NCBI GenBank assembly: GCA_934167965.1
Contig: CAKPMJ010000003.1
Span: 62,001-126,000, forward strand
Source of the DNA: an uncultured Clostridia bacterium
GTDB lineage: Bacteria > Bacillota > Clostridia > TANB77 > CAG-508
Direction: 5' to 3'
DNA length: 64,000 nt
Part shown: one piece after another, positions 44,998-54,546 of the stretch
Layout of the letters: every line of letters begins with the position of its first letter
Numbering within the stretch: position 1 is the first letter of the stretch
Made by a program: the position numbers and the translations under genes
Notes under the pieces: model-generated
Told to the model about the DNA's origin: nothing
Databases searched by the model: none
Seen by the model: only the letters and a program-made list of their open reading frames with translations

Positions 44998-45026
44998 ATT
45001 GTATATCATTTTATTTCTTTTATCAA
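44998..45026 (-). promoter_or_regulatory. Promoter of the M23 gene
   Basis: On the minus strand TTGATA, 17 bases, TACAAT, about 30 bases before the start codon. Confidence 0.7.
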
Positions 45027-45114
45027 TTATTGTTATAGTTTATTTATTTTATTTTTCTTATTTTTATATATTGTTTTCTCTTTTTTTCTTCATTTTTTAT
45101 GAGTTTATATATAT

Positions 45115-45150
45115 AAAATGAGGTAAAATATTTAATATCTTACCTCACTT
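45115..45150 (-). terminator. Terminator of the CotF-like pair
   Basis: TGAGGTAA pairs with TTACCTCA around an AT loop, followed on the minus strand by TTTTATATAT. Confidence 0.6.
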
Positions 45151-45155
45151 AATTT

Positions 45156-45401
45156 TTATTGTTGTAGCTCTGTCTTTACTGTACTAATTTCTGTAACAGT
45201 AGCTTTAGCTGCTGGCTTATAATATCCTTTATTTTGAGCTACTTTGAATAATTCATATTGAAAACTTTCATCATTATTTCTAATTTGTTGAAAAGTTTGT
45301 CTTAATGTGCAATTTTCTGATTCTGATATTGCTGTTTGATACGCAGTTAAACTTGCCTTTGTGTTTTCTAATATATCATTAACCATTGTTTTTTCATCCA
45401 T
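45156..45401 (-). CDS. CotF-like spore coat protein
   Basis: The protein has 81 residues. It matches the coat F domain: DEKTMVNDILENTKASLTAYQTAISESEN, then a second helix and KVAQNKGYYKPAAKA. Such small helical-bundle proteins are found in spore coats of Bacillota. AGAGGAG precedes the ATG. It is paired with a second helical protein 21 bases upstream. Confidence 0.8.
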   Translation of the reverse strand: MDEKTMVNDILENTKASLTAYQTAISESENCTLRQTFQQIRNNDESFQYELFKVAQNKGYYKPAAKATVTEISTVKTELQQ

Positions 45402-45422
45402 GTCTTTTCTCTCCTCTCTTTA

Positions 45423-45608
45423 CTAATTTAAAAATCCCATTAATTTTTGTTTAGTATTTAGCGAATCTTGTGCTGCCTTACTAAATATTTGCTTAATTTG
45501 TGGGTCTACTGCTTGTGACGCATAAGTATTAAGTTTTTGATAACTTGTTTCATGGGCTCCTATCAAATGTCTTAAATGTTGCAATTCTGCTTCTGTTAAA
45601 TCTGCCAT
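45423..45608 (-). CDS. Small helical protein, CotF-associated
   Basis: The protein has 61 residues predicted as two helices (TEAELQHLRHLIGAHETSYQKL and a second amphipathic helix). It resembles the N-terminal half of the coat F/ferritin-like helical bundle and is co-transcribed with the CotF-like gene. AAAGGAG lies seven bases before the ATG. The pair may form a heterodimeric bundle. Confidence 0.7.
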   Translation of the reverse strand: MADLTEAELQHLRHLIGAHETSYQKLNTYASQAVDPQIKQIFSKAAQDSLNTKQKLMGFLN

Positions 45609-45677
45609 AACAATTCTCCTTTCAAATTATTTTACTAAATTATTATTCTCACTTTTAAAGAATTTATTCTTTTTTTG

Positions 45678-45712
45678 TTGAAATATAATATTTTTTGTGT
45701 TATTATATTTCA
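45678..45712 (+). promoter_or_regulatory. pflB promoter embedded in an inverted repeat
   Basis: TTGAAA, 17 bases, TATTAT at 45678-45706. The same stretch is a perfect inverted repeat, TGAAATATAATA-N10-TATTATATTTCA (45679-45712), which would suit a dimeric repressor or activator. It does not match the Rex or Fnr consensus. Confidence 0.6.
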
Positions 45713-45751
45713 GGAATTTTTGTAAATAATAAAATTAGGAGGAAAAAAATT

Positions 45752-47989
45752 ATGGAATTTGATCAATGGAAAAATTTCAACAGTGGTGAATGGCAATCAG
45801 AAATAAATGTAAGAGATTTCATTCAAAAAAATTATACACCTTATGAGGGAAATGAAGATTTCTTGACAGACCCAACAGAAAAAACTAAAAAACTTTGGAA
45901 TGAAGTTTTAGATTTATACAAAAAGGAAAAATCAGCACCTGGTGGTGTTTTAGATATAGAAACAAATATACCTTCAGCTGTAGACGCTTTTGAGCCTGGT
46001 TATATAGATAAAGATTTAGAAGAAATAGTAGGAATTCAAACAGATGCACCTTTAAAAAGAGCGATTATGCCTTTTGGTGGAATAAAAATAGTAGAAAAAG
46101 CATGTGCAGCTTATGGAAAACAAGTTGATCCAGAAATAGAAAATATATTCCACAATATAAGAAAAACACATAATGATGGAGTATTTAGTGTATATACACC
46201 AGATGTAAGAAGAGCAAGAAGTAATAAATTATTAACAGGTCTTCCTGATGGATATGGACGTGGTAGAATAATTGGTGATTACAGACGTGTTGCATTATAT
46301 GGTATAGATGTTTTAATAGAAGAAAAACAACATGAACTGGAAGAATTAGACGTAGATGATTTCACAGAAAATATTATTCAAAAAAGAGAACAAATTAGTG
46401 AACAAATCAAAGCTTTAAATTCATTAAAATCAATGGCAAATCGTTATGGATTTGATATTTCAAAACCAGCAACTAATGCAAAAGAAGCTATTCAATGGCT
46501 ATATTTTGGATATTTAGGAGCTATAAAAGATCAAGATGGAGCTGCCATGAGTTTAGGTAGAACATCTACTTTCTTAGATATATATATTGAAAGAGATTTA
46601 AAAAATGGAACATTAACAGAAGAACAAGCACAAGAATTAATGGATCATTTTGTTATGAAACTTAGAATTGTAAGATTTTTACGTACACCTGAATATAATG
46701 AATTATTCAGTGGAGATCCAGTATGGGTTACTGAAAGTATTGGTGGTATGGGAATTGATGGTAGAACTTTAGTTACTAAAAATTCATTTAGATTACTTCA
46801 CTCTTTAGTAAACCTAGGACCTGCACCAGAACCAAACATGACAGTTTTATGGTCTACAAGATTACCAGAAGGATTTAAAAGATTTACAACATCACTTTCA
46901 ATAAAAACTTCATCAATTCAATATGAAAATGATGATTTAATGAGAATTACTTTAGGTGATGACTATGGAATAGCTTGTTGTGTTTCTCCAATGAAAATTG
47001 GTAAACAAATGCAATTCTTTGGTGCTCGTGCAAACCTTGCAAAAACTTTACTTTATGCAATTAATGGTGGTAAAGATGAAGTTACTGGAAAACAAGTAAC
47101 ACCAATGTTTGAACCTATTACATCTGAATATTTAGATTATGATGAAGTAGTTGCAAAATATGATCAAATGATGGATTATGTTGCTAAAATATATATCAAA
47201 GCATTAAATGCAATTCATTACATGCATGATAAATATTGTTATGAGGCATTAGAATTAGCACTACATGATAAAGATATACTTCAAACCATGGCATGTGGTA
47301 TCGCTGGACTTTCTGTTGCAGCAGATTCGCTTTCAGCTATAAAATATGCAAAAGTAAAAGTAATAAGAAATGAAGAAGGTTTAGCTGTCGATTATAATGT
47401 AGAAGGTGATTACCCTAAATATGGTAATGATGATGATAGAGTTGACCAAATCGCTGTAAATATTGTTAAAAAATTTATAGAAAAACTTCGTAAACACCCT
47501 ACTTATAAAAATTCTAAACACACACTATCAATATTAACAATCACTTCAAATGTTGTTTATGGTAAAGCTACTGGAAATACACCTGATGGAAGAAAAGCCG
47601 GAGCACCATTTGGACCAGGAGCAAATCCTTTACATGGTCGTGATACAAATGGAGCATTAGCTGTTATGAATTCAATCGCAAAACTTCCTTTTGACTCAGC
47701 AGAAGATGGTATTTCATTTACTTTCTCAATAACACCTGGTACTTTAGGAAAAACTGAAGATGAAAAAGTTACTAATTTAGTAAATATGCTAGATGGTTAT
47801 TTTGAACAAACAGGTCATCATATTAATGTAAATGTTTTTGATAGAGAGCTTTTAATTGATGCTATGGAACATCCAGAGAAATATCCACAACTTACAATCC
47901 GTGTTTCTGGTTATGCTGTTAAATTTACAAGTTTAACACGTGAACAACAATTAGATGTTATCCATAGAACAATTCAAGAAAAAATTTAA
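45752..47989 (+). CDS. pflB: Pyruvate formate-lyase (glycyl-radical enzyme)
   Basis: Cleaves pyruvate with CoA into acetyl-CoA and formate during anaerobic growth. It has about 745 residues. The catalytic cysteine pair is in GIACCVSPM, and the glycyl radical site is in RVSGYAVKF near the C-terminus. The N-terminal SGEWQSEINVRDFI is characteristic. The frame is open from 45695, but TAGGAGGAAAAAAATT places the start at the ATG at 45752. It is followed after 12 bases by its activase, and its formate could feed fhs. Confidence 0.98.
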   Translation: MEFDQWKNFNSGEWQSEINVRDFIQKNYTPYEGNEDFLTDPTEKTKKLWNEVLDLYKKEKSAPGGVLDIETNIPSAVDAFEPGYIDKDLEEIVGIQTDAPLKRAIMPFGGIKIVEKACAAYGKQVDPEIENIFHNIRKTHNDGVFSVYTPDVRRARSNKLLTGLPDGYGRGRIIGDYRRVALYGIDVLIEEKQHELEELDVDDFTENIIQKREQISEQIKALNSLKSMANRYGFDISKPATNAKEAIQWLYFGYLGAIKDQDGAAMSLGRTSTFLDIYIERDLKNGTLTEEQAQELMDHFVMKLRIVRFLRTPEYNELFSGDPVWVTESIGGMGIDGRTLVTKNSFRLLHSLVNLGPAPEPNMTVLWSTRLPEGFKRFTTSLSIKTSSIQYENDDLMRITLGDDYGIACCVSPMKIGKQMQFFGARANLAKTLLYAINGGKDEVTGKQVTPMFEPITSEYLDYDEVVAKYDQMMDYVAKIYIKALNAIHYMHDKYCYEALELALHDKDILQTMACGIAGLSVAADSLSAIKYAKVKVIRNEEGLAVDYNVEGDYPKYGNDDDRVDQIAVNIVKKFIEKLRKHPTYKNSKHTLSILTITSNVVYGKATGNTPDGRKAGAPFGPGANPLHGRDTNGALAVMNSIAKLPFDSAEDGISFTFSITPGTLGKTEDEKVTNLVNMLDGYFEQTGHHINVNVFDRELLIDAMEHPEKYPQLTIRVSGYAVKFTSLTREQQLDVIHRTIQEKI

Positions 47990-48001
47990 GGAAATGATTT
48001 T

Positions 48002-48724
48002 ATGAGTAATTTAGATACAAGGTATTATGCTAAAGTACATTCAATAGAATCTTTTGGAACTGTTGATGGTCCAGGAATTAGGTTTGTTTTATTTTTACAA
48101 GGATGTAGTTTAAAATGTAAATACTGTCATAATAGAGATACTTGGGATATTAATTCTGGAGAATACAAATCTTTAGATGATATAGTTCAAAAAGTTTTAA
48201 GATATAAAAACTATATAAAAAATGGAGGTGTAACCATCACTGGCGGTGAGCCTCTATTACAATATAAATTCTTAATAGAATTTTTCAAAAAGCTAAAGGA
48301 ATATCATATTCATACTTGTATAGACACTTCTGGTATGGTTCCATTAACTGACGATATAAAAGAATTAATCAATTTAACTGATTTGTTTTTATTAGATATT
48401 AAACATATAGATCCAGAAAAGTGTAAAGATTTAGTTGGGTTTTCTAATGAAAAAGAACTTGCTTTTGCTAAATACTTAAGTGACAATAATAAACATATGT
48501 GGATAAGACAAGTTTTAATTCCTACTATAACAGATGATAAAAATGACTTAATTAAATTGAAAAATTTTGTTAATTCATTAAAAACTGTTGATAAATTTGA
48601 GTTTCTTCCTTATCATACTATGGGAGAATACAAATGGGAAAAGTTAGGATCTGAATATGAGTTAAAAGATATCCCTGCAGCAACTTCTGCAGATGTAGAT
48701 AGAGCATATAAATTAATGTCTTAA
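48002..48724 (+). CDS. pflA: Pyruvate formate-lyase activating enzyme
   Basis: Radical SAM enzyme that installs the glycyl radical on PflB. It has 240 residues. The cluster motif CSLKCKYCHN (CxxxCxxC) is near residue 30, preceded by SFGTVDGPGIRFVLF, which is specific to PFL activases. GGVTITGGEPLLQ is the SAM-binding GGE motif. It is co-transcribed with pflB and followed by a terminator. Confidence 0.97.
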   Translation: MSNLDTRYYAKVHSIESFGTVDGPGIRFVLFLQGCSLKCKYCHNRDTWDINSGEYKSLDDIVQKVLRYKNYIKNGGVTITGGEPLLQYKFLIEFFKKLKEYHIHTCIDTSGMVPLTDDIKELINLTDLFLLDIKHIDPEKCKDLVGFSNEKELAFAKYLSDNNKHMWIRQVLIPTITDDKNDLIKLKNFVNSLKTVDKFEFLPYHTMGEYKWEKLGSEYELKDIPAATSADVDRAYKLMS

Positions 48725-48727
48725 AAT

Positions 48728-48775
48728 AAAAAATAGATAGAATTTTATATTTAGTGAAATTCTACCTATTTTTTT
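48728..48775. terminator. Bidirectional terminator between pflA and the acidic protein gene
   Basis: AAATAGATAGAATTT pairs with AAATTCTACCTATTT (one G-T pair), flanked by A and T runs. The two genes converge here. Confidence 0.8.
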
Positions 48776-48780
48776 GTATA

Positions 48781-50196
48781 TTAATGTTCTCTTGGATCCC
48801 CATGGTTATCCCATCTTCCAAATCCTTCTTCATCTCTTTGAGGCTCTTTTTCTTTTCTTTCTTCCGCCCTCTCTTCTATTTTTTCATAAACATCTTCATC
48901 CATTTCTATATCTTCATTGCTTTCCAACTCCTCTGCTCTTCTGTTATACTCGCCAATAAAAATATGTAATGGTATATTCATGTCTCTTGCAACTTCTTCT
49001 ACCTTTCTAATTTCACCTTTGTAATAAATCTCACTATCAGGACTTTCTATTTCGTGAATATGACTTACTGTATTAAAGTCGCCATCTGCATTTTCAATAT
49101 CGATTTTATCTCCATCATCTTCTCTATGCATTTCCATCTCTTCATTTATTTTATCTCCATTATAGATTCCTCTATTTGGATTAAATATTTCTCTAGTTTT
49201 TGTATTTATTGTATTTCTTCCTGTATATTTATCTTCTAATCTAATCATAAATGCAGTATTATCATCTACATCTATTCCTCCTTGATAATATACCTTAGTC
49301 TGCATAGTATCAATTTCAACTGCTAGTCCTTTATTAGTTCCTGGTTTTATAAATCTCGCTGATGTATCACTATTTTTTTCAACTTGATCATCACTATCAA
49401 ATCTTATTGATTCTTCATTTGCTCCTTGATAATATTGTAATACATTTTCTGGAATCTTCTCAACTACCTGCTTTCCATCTACTTCTTTATATCCAATAAG
49501 TGCTAAATTTTTCATAGTTCTTGCTGCTGATTTACCATTTTCATCTTTTATATGACTTAAATTATGGGTATTTACTACTGCAATTTTTGAATATTGTTTT
49601 AACTCTGGGATTTCTGTTGCAAGTGTATGTCCTTTTTGATCAATCTTAGTATTTGTGTCAATTTCTGATCTTACATTTTTAAAGTCACTTGTTTGTTCAA
49701 ACTTCTTTTCATCTATTTCTGCACTTTCTTCCTCTTTCTCGTCTTCTTCTAATTCCTCATCATTTTCCTCTTCTTCATCTTTTTCAAGTTCATCCTCTAT
49801 ATCTATATCTTTAATTTCATCTATGTCTTCTCTAGAAACTCCTAGTTCCTTTTCAACTTGTTCAAGTTCTTCTTCCAAAATAGCTTCATTCCTGTCGATT
49901 TCATCTTTTATCATCTCAAAAAGTTCATCATTTCCTTCAAGCCACTCTTCTTTTCCATCTGCCCCTATGTTTTTCACACCTTTAAGTAATCCGTTTTCAT
50001 CGAAATATTTATATAATGCAATAGAAGCATTTTCTCTGTCGTCTTTTTCATACATCCTGTATAAATCCATGCCTTTTATTTTACCCATATAAATAATATT
50101 TTCTATTGATACCTTCTCTTTGTCTTCTTGACTTAGATTATTTATCTTTTCAAGCTCTTCTTGTATTATCTTTTCAATTACTTCTGATGGTTTCAT
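48781..50196 (-). CDS. Acidic hypothetical protein
   Basis: The protein has 471 residues, is strongly acidic, and has no membrane helix. A segment of Glu/Asp runs lies at about 110-165. A central domain of about 200 residues follows (YSKIAVVNTHNLSHIKDENG..., AFMIRLEDKYTGRNTI), then a C-terminal part with SPDSEIYYKGEIRKVEEVARDMN and a charged tail. I do not recognise a family. GGAGG precedes the ATG. The gene is the last of a minus-strand run that starts near acpS. Confidence 0.7.
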   Translation of the reverse strand: MKPSEVIEKIIQEELEKINNLSQEDKEKVSIENIIYMGKIKGMDLYRMYEKDDRENASIALYKYFDENGLLKGVKNIGADGKEEWLEGNDELFEMIKDEIDRNEAILEEELEQVEKELGVSREDIDEIKDIDIEDELEKDEEEENDEELEEDEKEEESAEIDEKKFEQTSDFKNVRSEIDTNTKIDQKGHTLATEIPELKQYSKIAVVNTHNLSHIKDENGKSAARTMKNLALIGYKEVDGKQVVEKIPENVLQYYQGANEESIRFDSDDQVEKNSDTSARFIKPGTNKGLAVEIDTMQTKVYYQGGIDVDDNTAFMIRLEDKYTGRNTINTKTREIFNPNRGIYNGDKINEEMEMHREDDGDKIDIENADGDFNTVSHIHEIESPDSEIYYKGEIRKVEEVARDMNIPLHIFIGEYNRRAEELESNEDIEMDEDVYEKIEERAEERKEKEPQRDEEGFGRWDNHGDPREH

Positions 50197-50213
50197 TCAA
50201 ACTTCCTCCATTT

Positions 50214-50339
50214 TTATTCTTTTTCTTTTTTATCTTCTTTTGTTTCAAACCCATCTCCTGTATTTTCTAGAAGTTCATTAACTGATTTCATAATATCATC
50301 TAATGTTCCATCAAAATCATCTTTTTGATAATTAATCAT
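50214..50339 (-). CDS. 41-residue acidic protein between tatD and the acidic protein gene
   Basis: It reads MINYQKDDFDGTLDDIMKS and continues, ending in a run of Lys and Glu. GAAAGGGG lies at good distance before the ATG, and the start overlaps the tatD stop by eight bases. Both features support real translation. Family unknown. Confidence 0.6.
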   Translation of the reverse strand: MINYQKDDFDGTLDDIMKSVNELLENTGDGFETKEDKKEKE

Positions 50340-51123
50340 TTTTTAATCCCCTTTCAAAAATTCTCATAGCATTATTATATGTGTATCTAGCAACGTTTTC
50401 TGGTGTGTCATTTTTGTATTCTGCAATTTTTTCAACTACATATTTTAAATTACTTGAATCATTTCTGGTTCCTCTATATGGCTCTGGTGATAAATATGGA
50501 CTGTCTGTTTCTATTAATATTTTGTCATCTGGTACCATATTTAGTATTTCTTTTGCATTTTTAGAATTTTTAAATGTACATGTTCCTCCAAATGCTATAT
50601 AAAATCCTAATTCTATTCCATGTCTCACTAACTCTTTATTAAACGGACAACAATGAAGTATTCCTCCGTTAACTATTTTATTCTTCAATAAAATAGCTAT
50701 AGTATCATCTATAGCATCTCTTGTATGTATAGACACTGGTAACCCTAGTTTATTTGCAAGTTTAATTTGCTCAATAAAAGCCTTTTGTTGCATTTCTTTA
50801 TTATATCCTTCATAGTGATAGTCTAATCCTATTTCTCCAATGGCTACTATTTTCTTATTTGAAGTTACAATATTTTCAATTTCAGCTATATCTTTCCACA
50901 ATTGTTCCTCAGTTTGTGGAATTTCACTTGGATGTATTCCACATATTGCATATATAAAGTCATATTTTTTCGCAAACTCCACTGACTTTTTTGATGTTTC
51001 TATACTACATCCAATATTTACACATTTTGTAACTCCTGATTCATATATTTTTTTTATTGTTTCTTCTCTATCTACATTAAATTTTTCGTCGTCATAATGT
51101 GCATGTGTTTCAAAATATTCCAT
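50332..51123 (-). CDS. TatD-family metal-dependent deoxyribonuclease/hydrolase
   Basis: The protein has 263 residues, a TIM-barrel hydrolase. Metal-site features are present: ETHAHYDDEKF at the N-terminus (HxH), AIGEIGLDYHY with the bridging Glu, PVSIHTRDA, GILHCCP and LIETDSPYLSP with the final Asp. TatD proteins act as 3'-5' exonucleases on DNA. It follows acpS by 13 bases. Confidence 0.95.
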   Translation of the reverse strand: MEYFETHAHYDDEKFNVDREETIKKIYESGVTKCVNIGCSIETSKKSVEFAKKYDFIYAICGIHPSEIPQTEEQLWKDIAEIENIVTSNKKIVAIGEIGLDYHYEGYNKEMQQKAFIEQIKLANKLGLPVSIHTRDAIDDTIAILLKNKIVNGGILHCCPFNKELVRHGIELGFYIAFGGTCTFKNSKNAKEILNMVPDDKILIETDSPYLSPEPYRGTRNDSSNLKYVVEKIAEYKNDTPENVARYTYNNAMRIFERGLKND

Positions 51124-51136
51124 TATGTTCTCCTAA

Positions 51137-51511
51137 CTATCTGTATAAAACTACTACATTAGCTGTAGCATATTGTTTACAATGAGAAATACTTACATCA
51201 ATATTAACAATATTCTTGGTATTGACTCCTAATATTGTAACACTTGGTCTCCCCATTTCATCATTTACTGTTTCAAAGTCTTTCCAGCAGATCGAATATT
51301 TATCCTCTAAGCATTCTGAAATTGCTTTAAATGCTGCTTCTTTTACAGCAAACCTAGCTGCATAATGTTGGTATTTTTGCTTTCCTTTACTTTCACAATA
51401 TTCAATTTCTTTTTCTGTATAAACCTTGTTTAAAAATTTGTCACCTAAATCTTCAATGCTTTTTTGTACTCTTTCAATCTCTATTATATCTGTTCCACAT
51501 TTTATTTTCAT
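51137..51511 (-). CDS. acpS: Holo-[acyl-carrier-protein] synthase
   Basis: Transfers phosphopantetheine from CoA to ACP. It has 124 residues. The N-terminal GTDIIEIERV carries the magnesium-binding Asp, and RFAVKEAAFKA carries the catalytic Glu-Lys motif. The SISHCKQYATANVVV end is typical. The start overlaps the end of the upstream membrane protein gene by four bases. Confidence 0.95.
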   Translation of the reverse strand: MKIKCGTDIIEIERVQKSIEDLGDKFLNKVYTEKEIEYCESKGKQKYQHYAARFAVKEAAFKAISECLEDKYSICWKDFETVNDEMGRPSVTILGVNTKNIVNIDVSISHCKQYATANVVVLYR

Positions 51512-52752
51512 AGTTGGTCTCCTTTGAAATACATAATAAAATTAAGTATATTGAAAATTAATGTTGCTATAAGTACTATTACAATTATTATTGACATTTT
51601 TTCTGTTTTTTCAATTTTTAACTCTCGGTATAAAATATCATATTTGTTTTTAACATCATTATATAGAAACTCTATTTCTAGTACCTCTTTCATGTCTTGA
51701 TATATCAAGCTTCCCATATCTTCTGATGTTATTTCTTGTATCCATAACTCTTTTGTATATTCTACAAATTTTTCTCTTAGCTCTTTTACATTTTTCCTTT
51801 TTTTAAATTCATAATCAATCTTTTTTAAGTATACTTTCAAATATAATGCTAATATGTATGTATAAAAATATTGATTTTCATATTCTTGTGGAAGTACTGT
51901 ATAATTATTTATATCAGTATCAGAGCTAAACAGGTTCACTCCTAATTTAGATATTCCTATTTTTGAATATTTGTCTTTTGATATAATTTTGATGTTTTGA
52001 TTTTCCTCAATATTAATTCCTTTATCATTTGGTAAAATATTAATATATTTCAGAAAATCTTTTTCTATATTTTCAAAATTATTATTCAAATTCCATGCTG
52101 ATTGTTCTATACATTCATACCCATAAGTATAAAATCTTTCTACATCCAAATTCATTTTTAAAGCATCAAAATTGGGTCCTGTCATTTCACTAATAAATTG
52201 CTTTATTTCTTTTATGTCTTCAAAGCAATCGGCTTGCACTTTTATATTTTCATAATTTTTCAAATTGCTATTTTCTTGATTTATATCTCTAAATTTATAA
52301 TTAAAATTAAGCACATCTGAAAATTCATTACTTTCTTCTATGTTTGTTTTAAAATATAAGAAACATATTCCTGTATTAAATAATACTAATCCTATTTTTT
52401 GAATCTTAAAAAATATACTATTCTCATCTATTGTTTTTCCTTGCATATCCTTTTTTAAATCATATTCAAATGTAATAGATGGATATTCCGCAAATATAGC
52501 TGCTCTTGTTTCTAATGGTAGTTCATTTATTTTCTCTAATTTTTGCTTACTTAAATCAAATGTTTTAAACAGAAATGTTCTAATTCTTGGCAAAAAATAT
52601 GTATATAATTCTAAATCTCTATCTTTTTGAAATATTTTCAAGTTAAATCTTTCGTCTTTTAACAACTTGCATATATATCTTACATATTTGTTTTTATTTA
52701 TTAAATATGTATGTATAAAATATGTATATTGATACCTCGTCTTTAGCTCCAT
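51508..52752 (-). CDS. C-terminally anchored hypothetical protein
   Basis: The protein has 414 residues. A long soluble region is followed by a helical, charged segment (about 300-385) and a single hydrophobic helix near the C-terminus (IIIVIVLIATLIFNILNFIMYF). This tail-anchored layout recalls RMD1/DUF155 and CorA-like proteins, but I see no decisive motif and make no assignment. AGGAGGAAGGAAAGAA precedes the ATG. It lies between the WG-repeat gene and acpS. Confidence 0.7.
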   Translation of the reverse strand: MELKTRYQYTYFIHTYLINKNKYVRYICKLLKDERFNLKIFQKDRDLELYTYFLPRIRTFLFKTFDLSKQKLEKINELPLETRAAIFAEYPSITFEYDLKKDMQGKTIDENSIFFKIQKIGLVLFNTGICFLYFKTNIEESNEFSDVLNFNYKFRDINQENSNLKNYENIKVQADCFEDIKEIKQFISEMTGPNFDALKMNLDVERFYTYGYECIEQSAWNLNNNFENIEKDFLKYINILPNDKGINIEENQNIKIISKDKYSKIGISKLGVNLFSSDTDINNYTVLPQEYENQYFYTYILALYLKVYLKKIDYEFKKRKNVKELREKFVEYTKELWIQEITSEDMGSLIYQDMKEVLEIEFLYNDVKNKYDILYRELKIEKTEKMSIIIVIVLIATLIFNILNFIMYFKGDQL

Positions 52753-52770
52753 TTCTTTCCTTCCTCCTTA

Positions 52771-54288
52771 TTATTTGTCACAATAATAATTCATATTTAG
52801 GTCTTGTCCTAAGTGCCATTTTCCTATAAAATCAACTAATAAATTTTTGTTTAAATCATATGTTGGTTCTATTACTACTTTTCCTTCTTTGTTAAGTGAT
52901 CCCCATAAACCATCTTTTTTTACTGCTACATATCCATAAGCATTTTGTTCAGTTGCATCATCATATGTATAGTCTACAACTGTTTTTCCATCCTTATCTA
53001 CAAATCCATATTTTCCGTCTTTTTTACTTAAGAATAATGTCTTATCTGCGTTTATTTCAGTTTCATTTTTTTCTTCTAGTTTGAAATTATAATATTTGTA
53101 TTCACCATCAATATTTAATTTCATATATCCTTTATCTGTATTTATTTCTGATAGGATTCCTGTTATTTTTATATTAAAATCTGTATCTAAAATTGATGAC
53201 TTATATTCGTCATTTTCTGCTACATATATTCCTGCAACAGTGTTATAGTATATATCTTGATATTCAAAATTTAATTTTTCTTTGTTGTCTGCATCTATTA
53301 TTCCATATTTTTTATTTGTTTTAGCAGCAAATATATCTGTATTTATTTCTTTTAAATTGTTATATTCTGCTTTTATCTTTACTTTTCCATCATACCCCAT
53401 AAGTCCATATTTGTTATCTTTTTTGAATATAACGCCAGAATTTGCTATTTGCTTTATTTCATCAAATCCTTTTGTGATTACTGCTTCGCCTTTAGAATCT
53501 ATAACTTTTTGTTTATTATCTTCTTTTACTACAAAGTATTTTTCTCCATAGATTTTCTCTACTTTGTCATACTTATTTTCTACTAATTGAACACCTGAAA
53601 AGTTTACTATTCCATATTTATCATTACTATCTACTGTTATATATCCTTTTTTATAGTCATCTCCTAAGTTTGTAATATTTTTATAATTTGGATTTATTAT
53701 TGTAACTCCACTATTATTTACTAATCCTTTTAACCCATTCTTTTCAACTATTAAACTATTTTGAACTCCTTTTAATGTTTCAATCTTGTCATATTCTGTA
53801 TTTAAAACTTTTTTACCGTCTATATCTATTAATCCATATTTTCCGTTTTTTTGTACTCTCAATACATCTTTTTCATACCACATGTTTGAGTTTTTATCAT
53901 AATTCTCTAATGCCTCTACTTTGTCATATCCCGTATATATTTCTTTATTGTTTTTATTTATAACTTTTGTTTTATATTCTCCTGTTTCTTCATTTACATC
54001 ATAAGTACATAAAAATACATCTTTGTTATTGTTTATTACAATTATCATTTCTTTATACATTGGGTCTATTATACTTTTACCTGTTGAATCTATTACTCCC
54101 CATGCATTATCTGTGTATAGTGCATAATAATCTACTTTTTTGTTTTTATCTGTATTTTTATTTCCTACTGTTACTGCTTTTTTTATTATAAAAACAAACA
54201 TTATTATTACTATAATGGCTATTATTACCGCAAATACTTTTCCGTAGTTTAGTTGTCCTTCGTTACTGTATCTCTTTCCTCTACTCAT
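52771..54288 (-). CDS. Membrane-anchored WG-repeat protein
   Basis: The protein has 505 residues. One N-terminal membrane helix (about 17-40) is followed by roughly ten WG/KWG-type beta repeats of about 40 residues, for example NAWGVIDSTGKSIIDPMY, GKYGLIDIDGKKVLNTEYD, GKYGFVDKDGKTVVDYTYD and GLWGSLNKEGKVVIEPTYD. The repeats should fold as a beta-propeller-like unit outside the membrane. Function unknown. Its overall layout (short basic tail, one helix, outward beta domain) resembles the F1-like operon proteins, but the repeats are different. Confidence 0.9.
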   Translation of the reverse strand: MSRGKRYSNEGQLNYGKVFAVIIAIIVIIMFVFIIKKAVTVGNKNTDKNKKVDYYALYTDNAWGVIDSTGKSIIDPMYKEMIIVINNNKDVFLCTYDVNEETGEYKTKVINKNNKEIYTGYDKVEALENYDKNSNMWYEKDVLRVQKNGKYGLIDIDGKKVLNTEYDKIETLKGVQNSLIVEKNGLKGLVNNSGVTIINPNYKNITNLGDDYKKGYITVDSNDKYGIVNFSGVQLVENKYDKVEKIYGEKYFVVKEDNKQKVIDSKGEAVITKGFDEIKQIANSGVIFKKDNKYGLMGYDGKVKIKAEYNNLKEINTDIFAAKTNKKYGIIDADNKEKLNFEYQDIYYNTVAGIYVAENDEYKSSILDTDFNIKITGILSEINTDKGYMKLNIDGEYKYYNFKLEEKNETEINADKTLFLSKKDGKYGFVDKDGKTVVDYTYDDATEQNAYGYVAVKKDGLWGSLNKEGKVVIEPTYDLNKNLLVDFIGKWHLGQDLNMNYYCDK

Positions 54289-54368
54289 ATTTCCTCCTTA
54301 TTTTTTTGTATATTTTTACGTTTATATTGTACTATAATTTCCAAAAAATAGCAAGGTTTTACATCAAA

Positions 54369-54479
54369 TTATATTATATTTACTTGTTCTATTTTTATAT
54401 CTTTGTATCCTTTTATAGATTTTGGAATATCTATTGCATATTGAAACGATTTTTCTCTGTTATATTGTTTGTGTTTCAT
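54369..54479 (-). CDS. 36-residue small protein
   Basis: It begins MKHKQYNREKSFQYAIDIPK. AAGGAGTGAAGAGT directly precedes the ATG, a strong ribosome binding site. It is in the gap between the DUF3137 and WG-repeat genes, where nothing else is coded. Basic and soluble; family unknown. Confidence 0.55.
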   Translation of the reverse strand: MKHKQYNREKSFQYAIDIPKSIKGYKDIKIEQVNII

Positions 54480-54509
54480 ACTCTTCACTCCTTCTTTTGT
54501 ATAATATTA

Positions 54510-54541
54510 AGCCTTTGCTAGTACTATACTAACAAAGGCTC
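54510..54541 (-). terminator. Hairpin after the DUF3137 gene
   Basis: AGCCTTTG and CAAAGGCT pair around a loop that itself contains TAGTA/TACTA. The tail is only partly T-rich, so termination may be leaky and allow the 36-residue gene to be read. Confidence 0.55.
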
Positions 54542-54546
54542 AATAT

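Noticed and set aside
51508..52752. CorA or RMD1 family assignment
   Set aside because: The tail-anchored layout is similar, but neither the GxN motif nor another decisive motif is visible.
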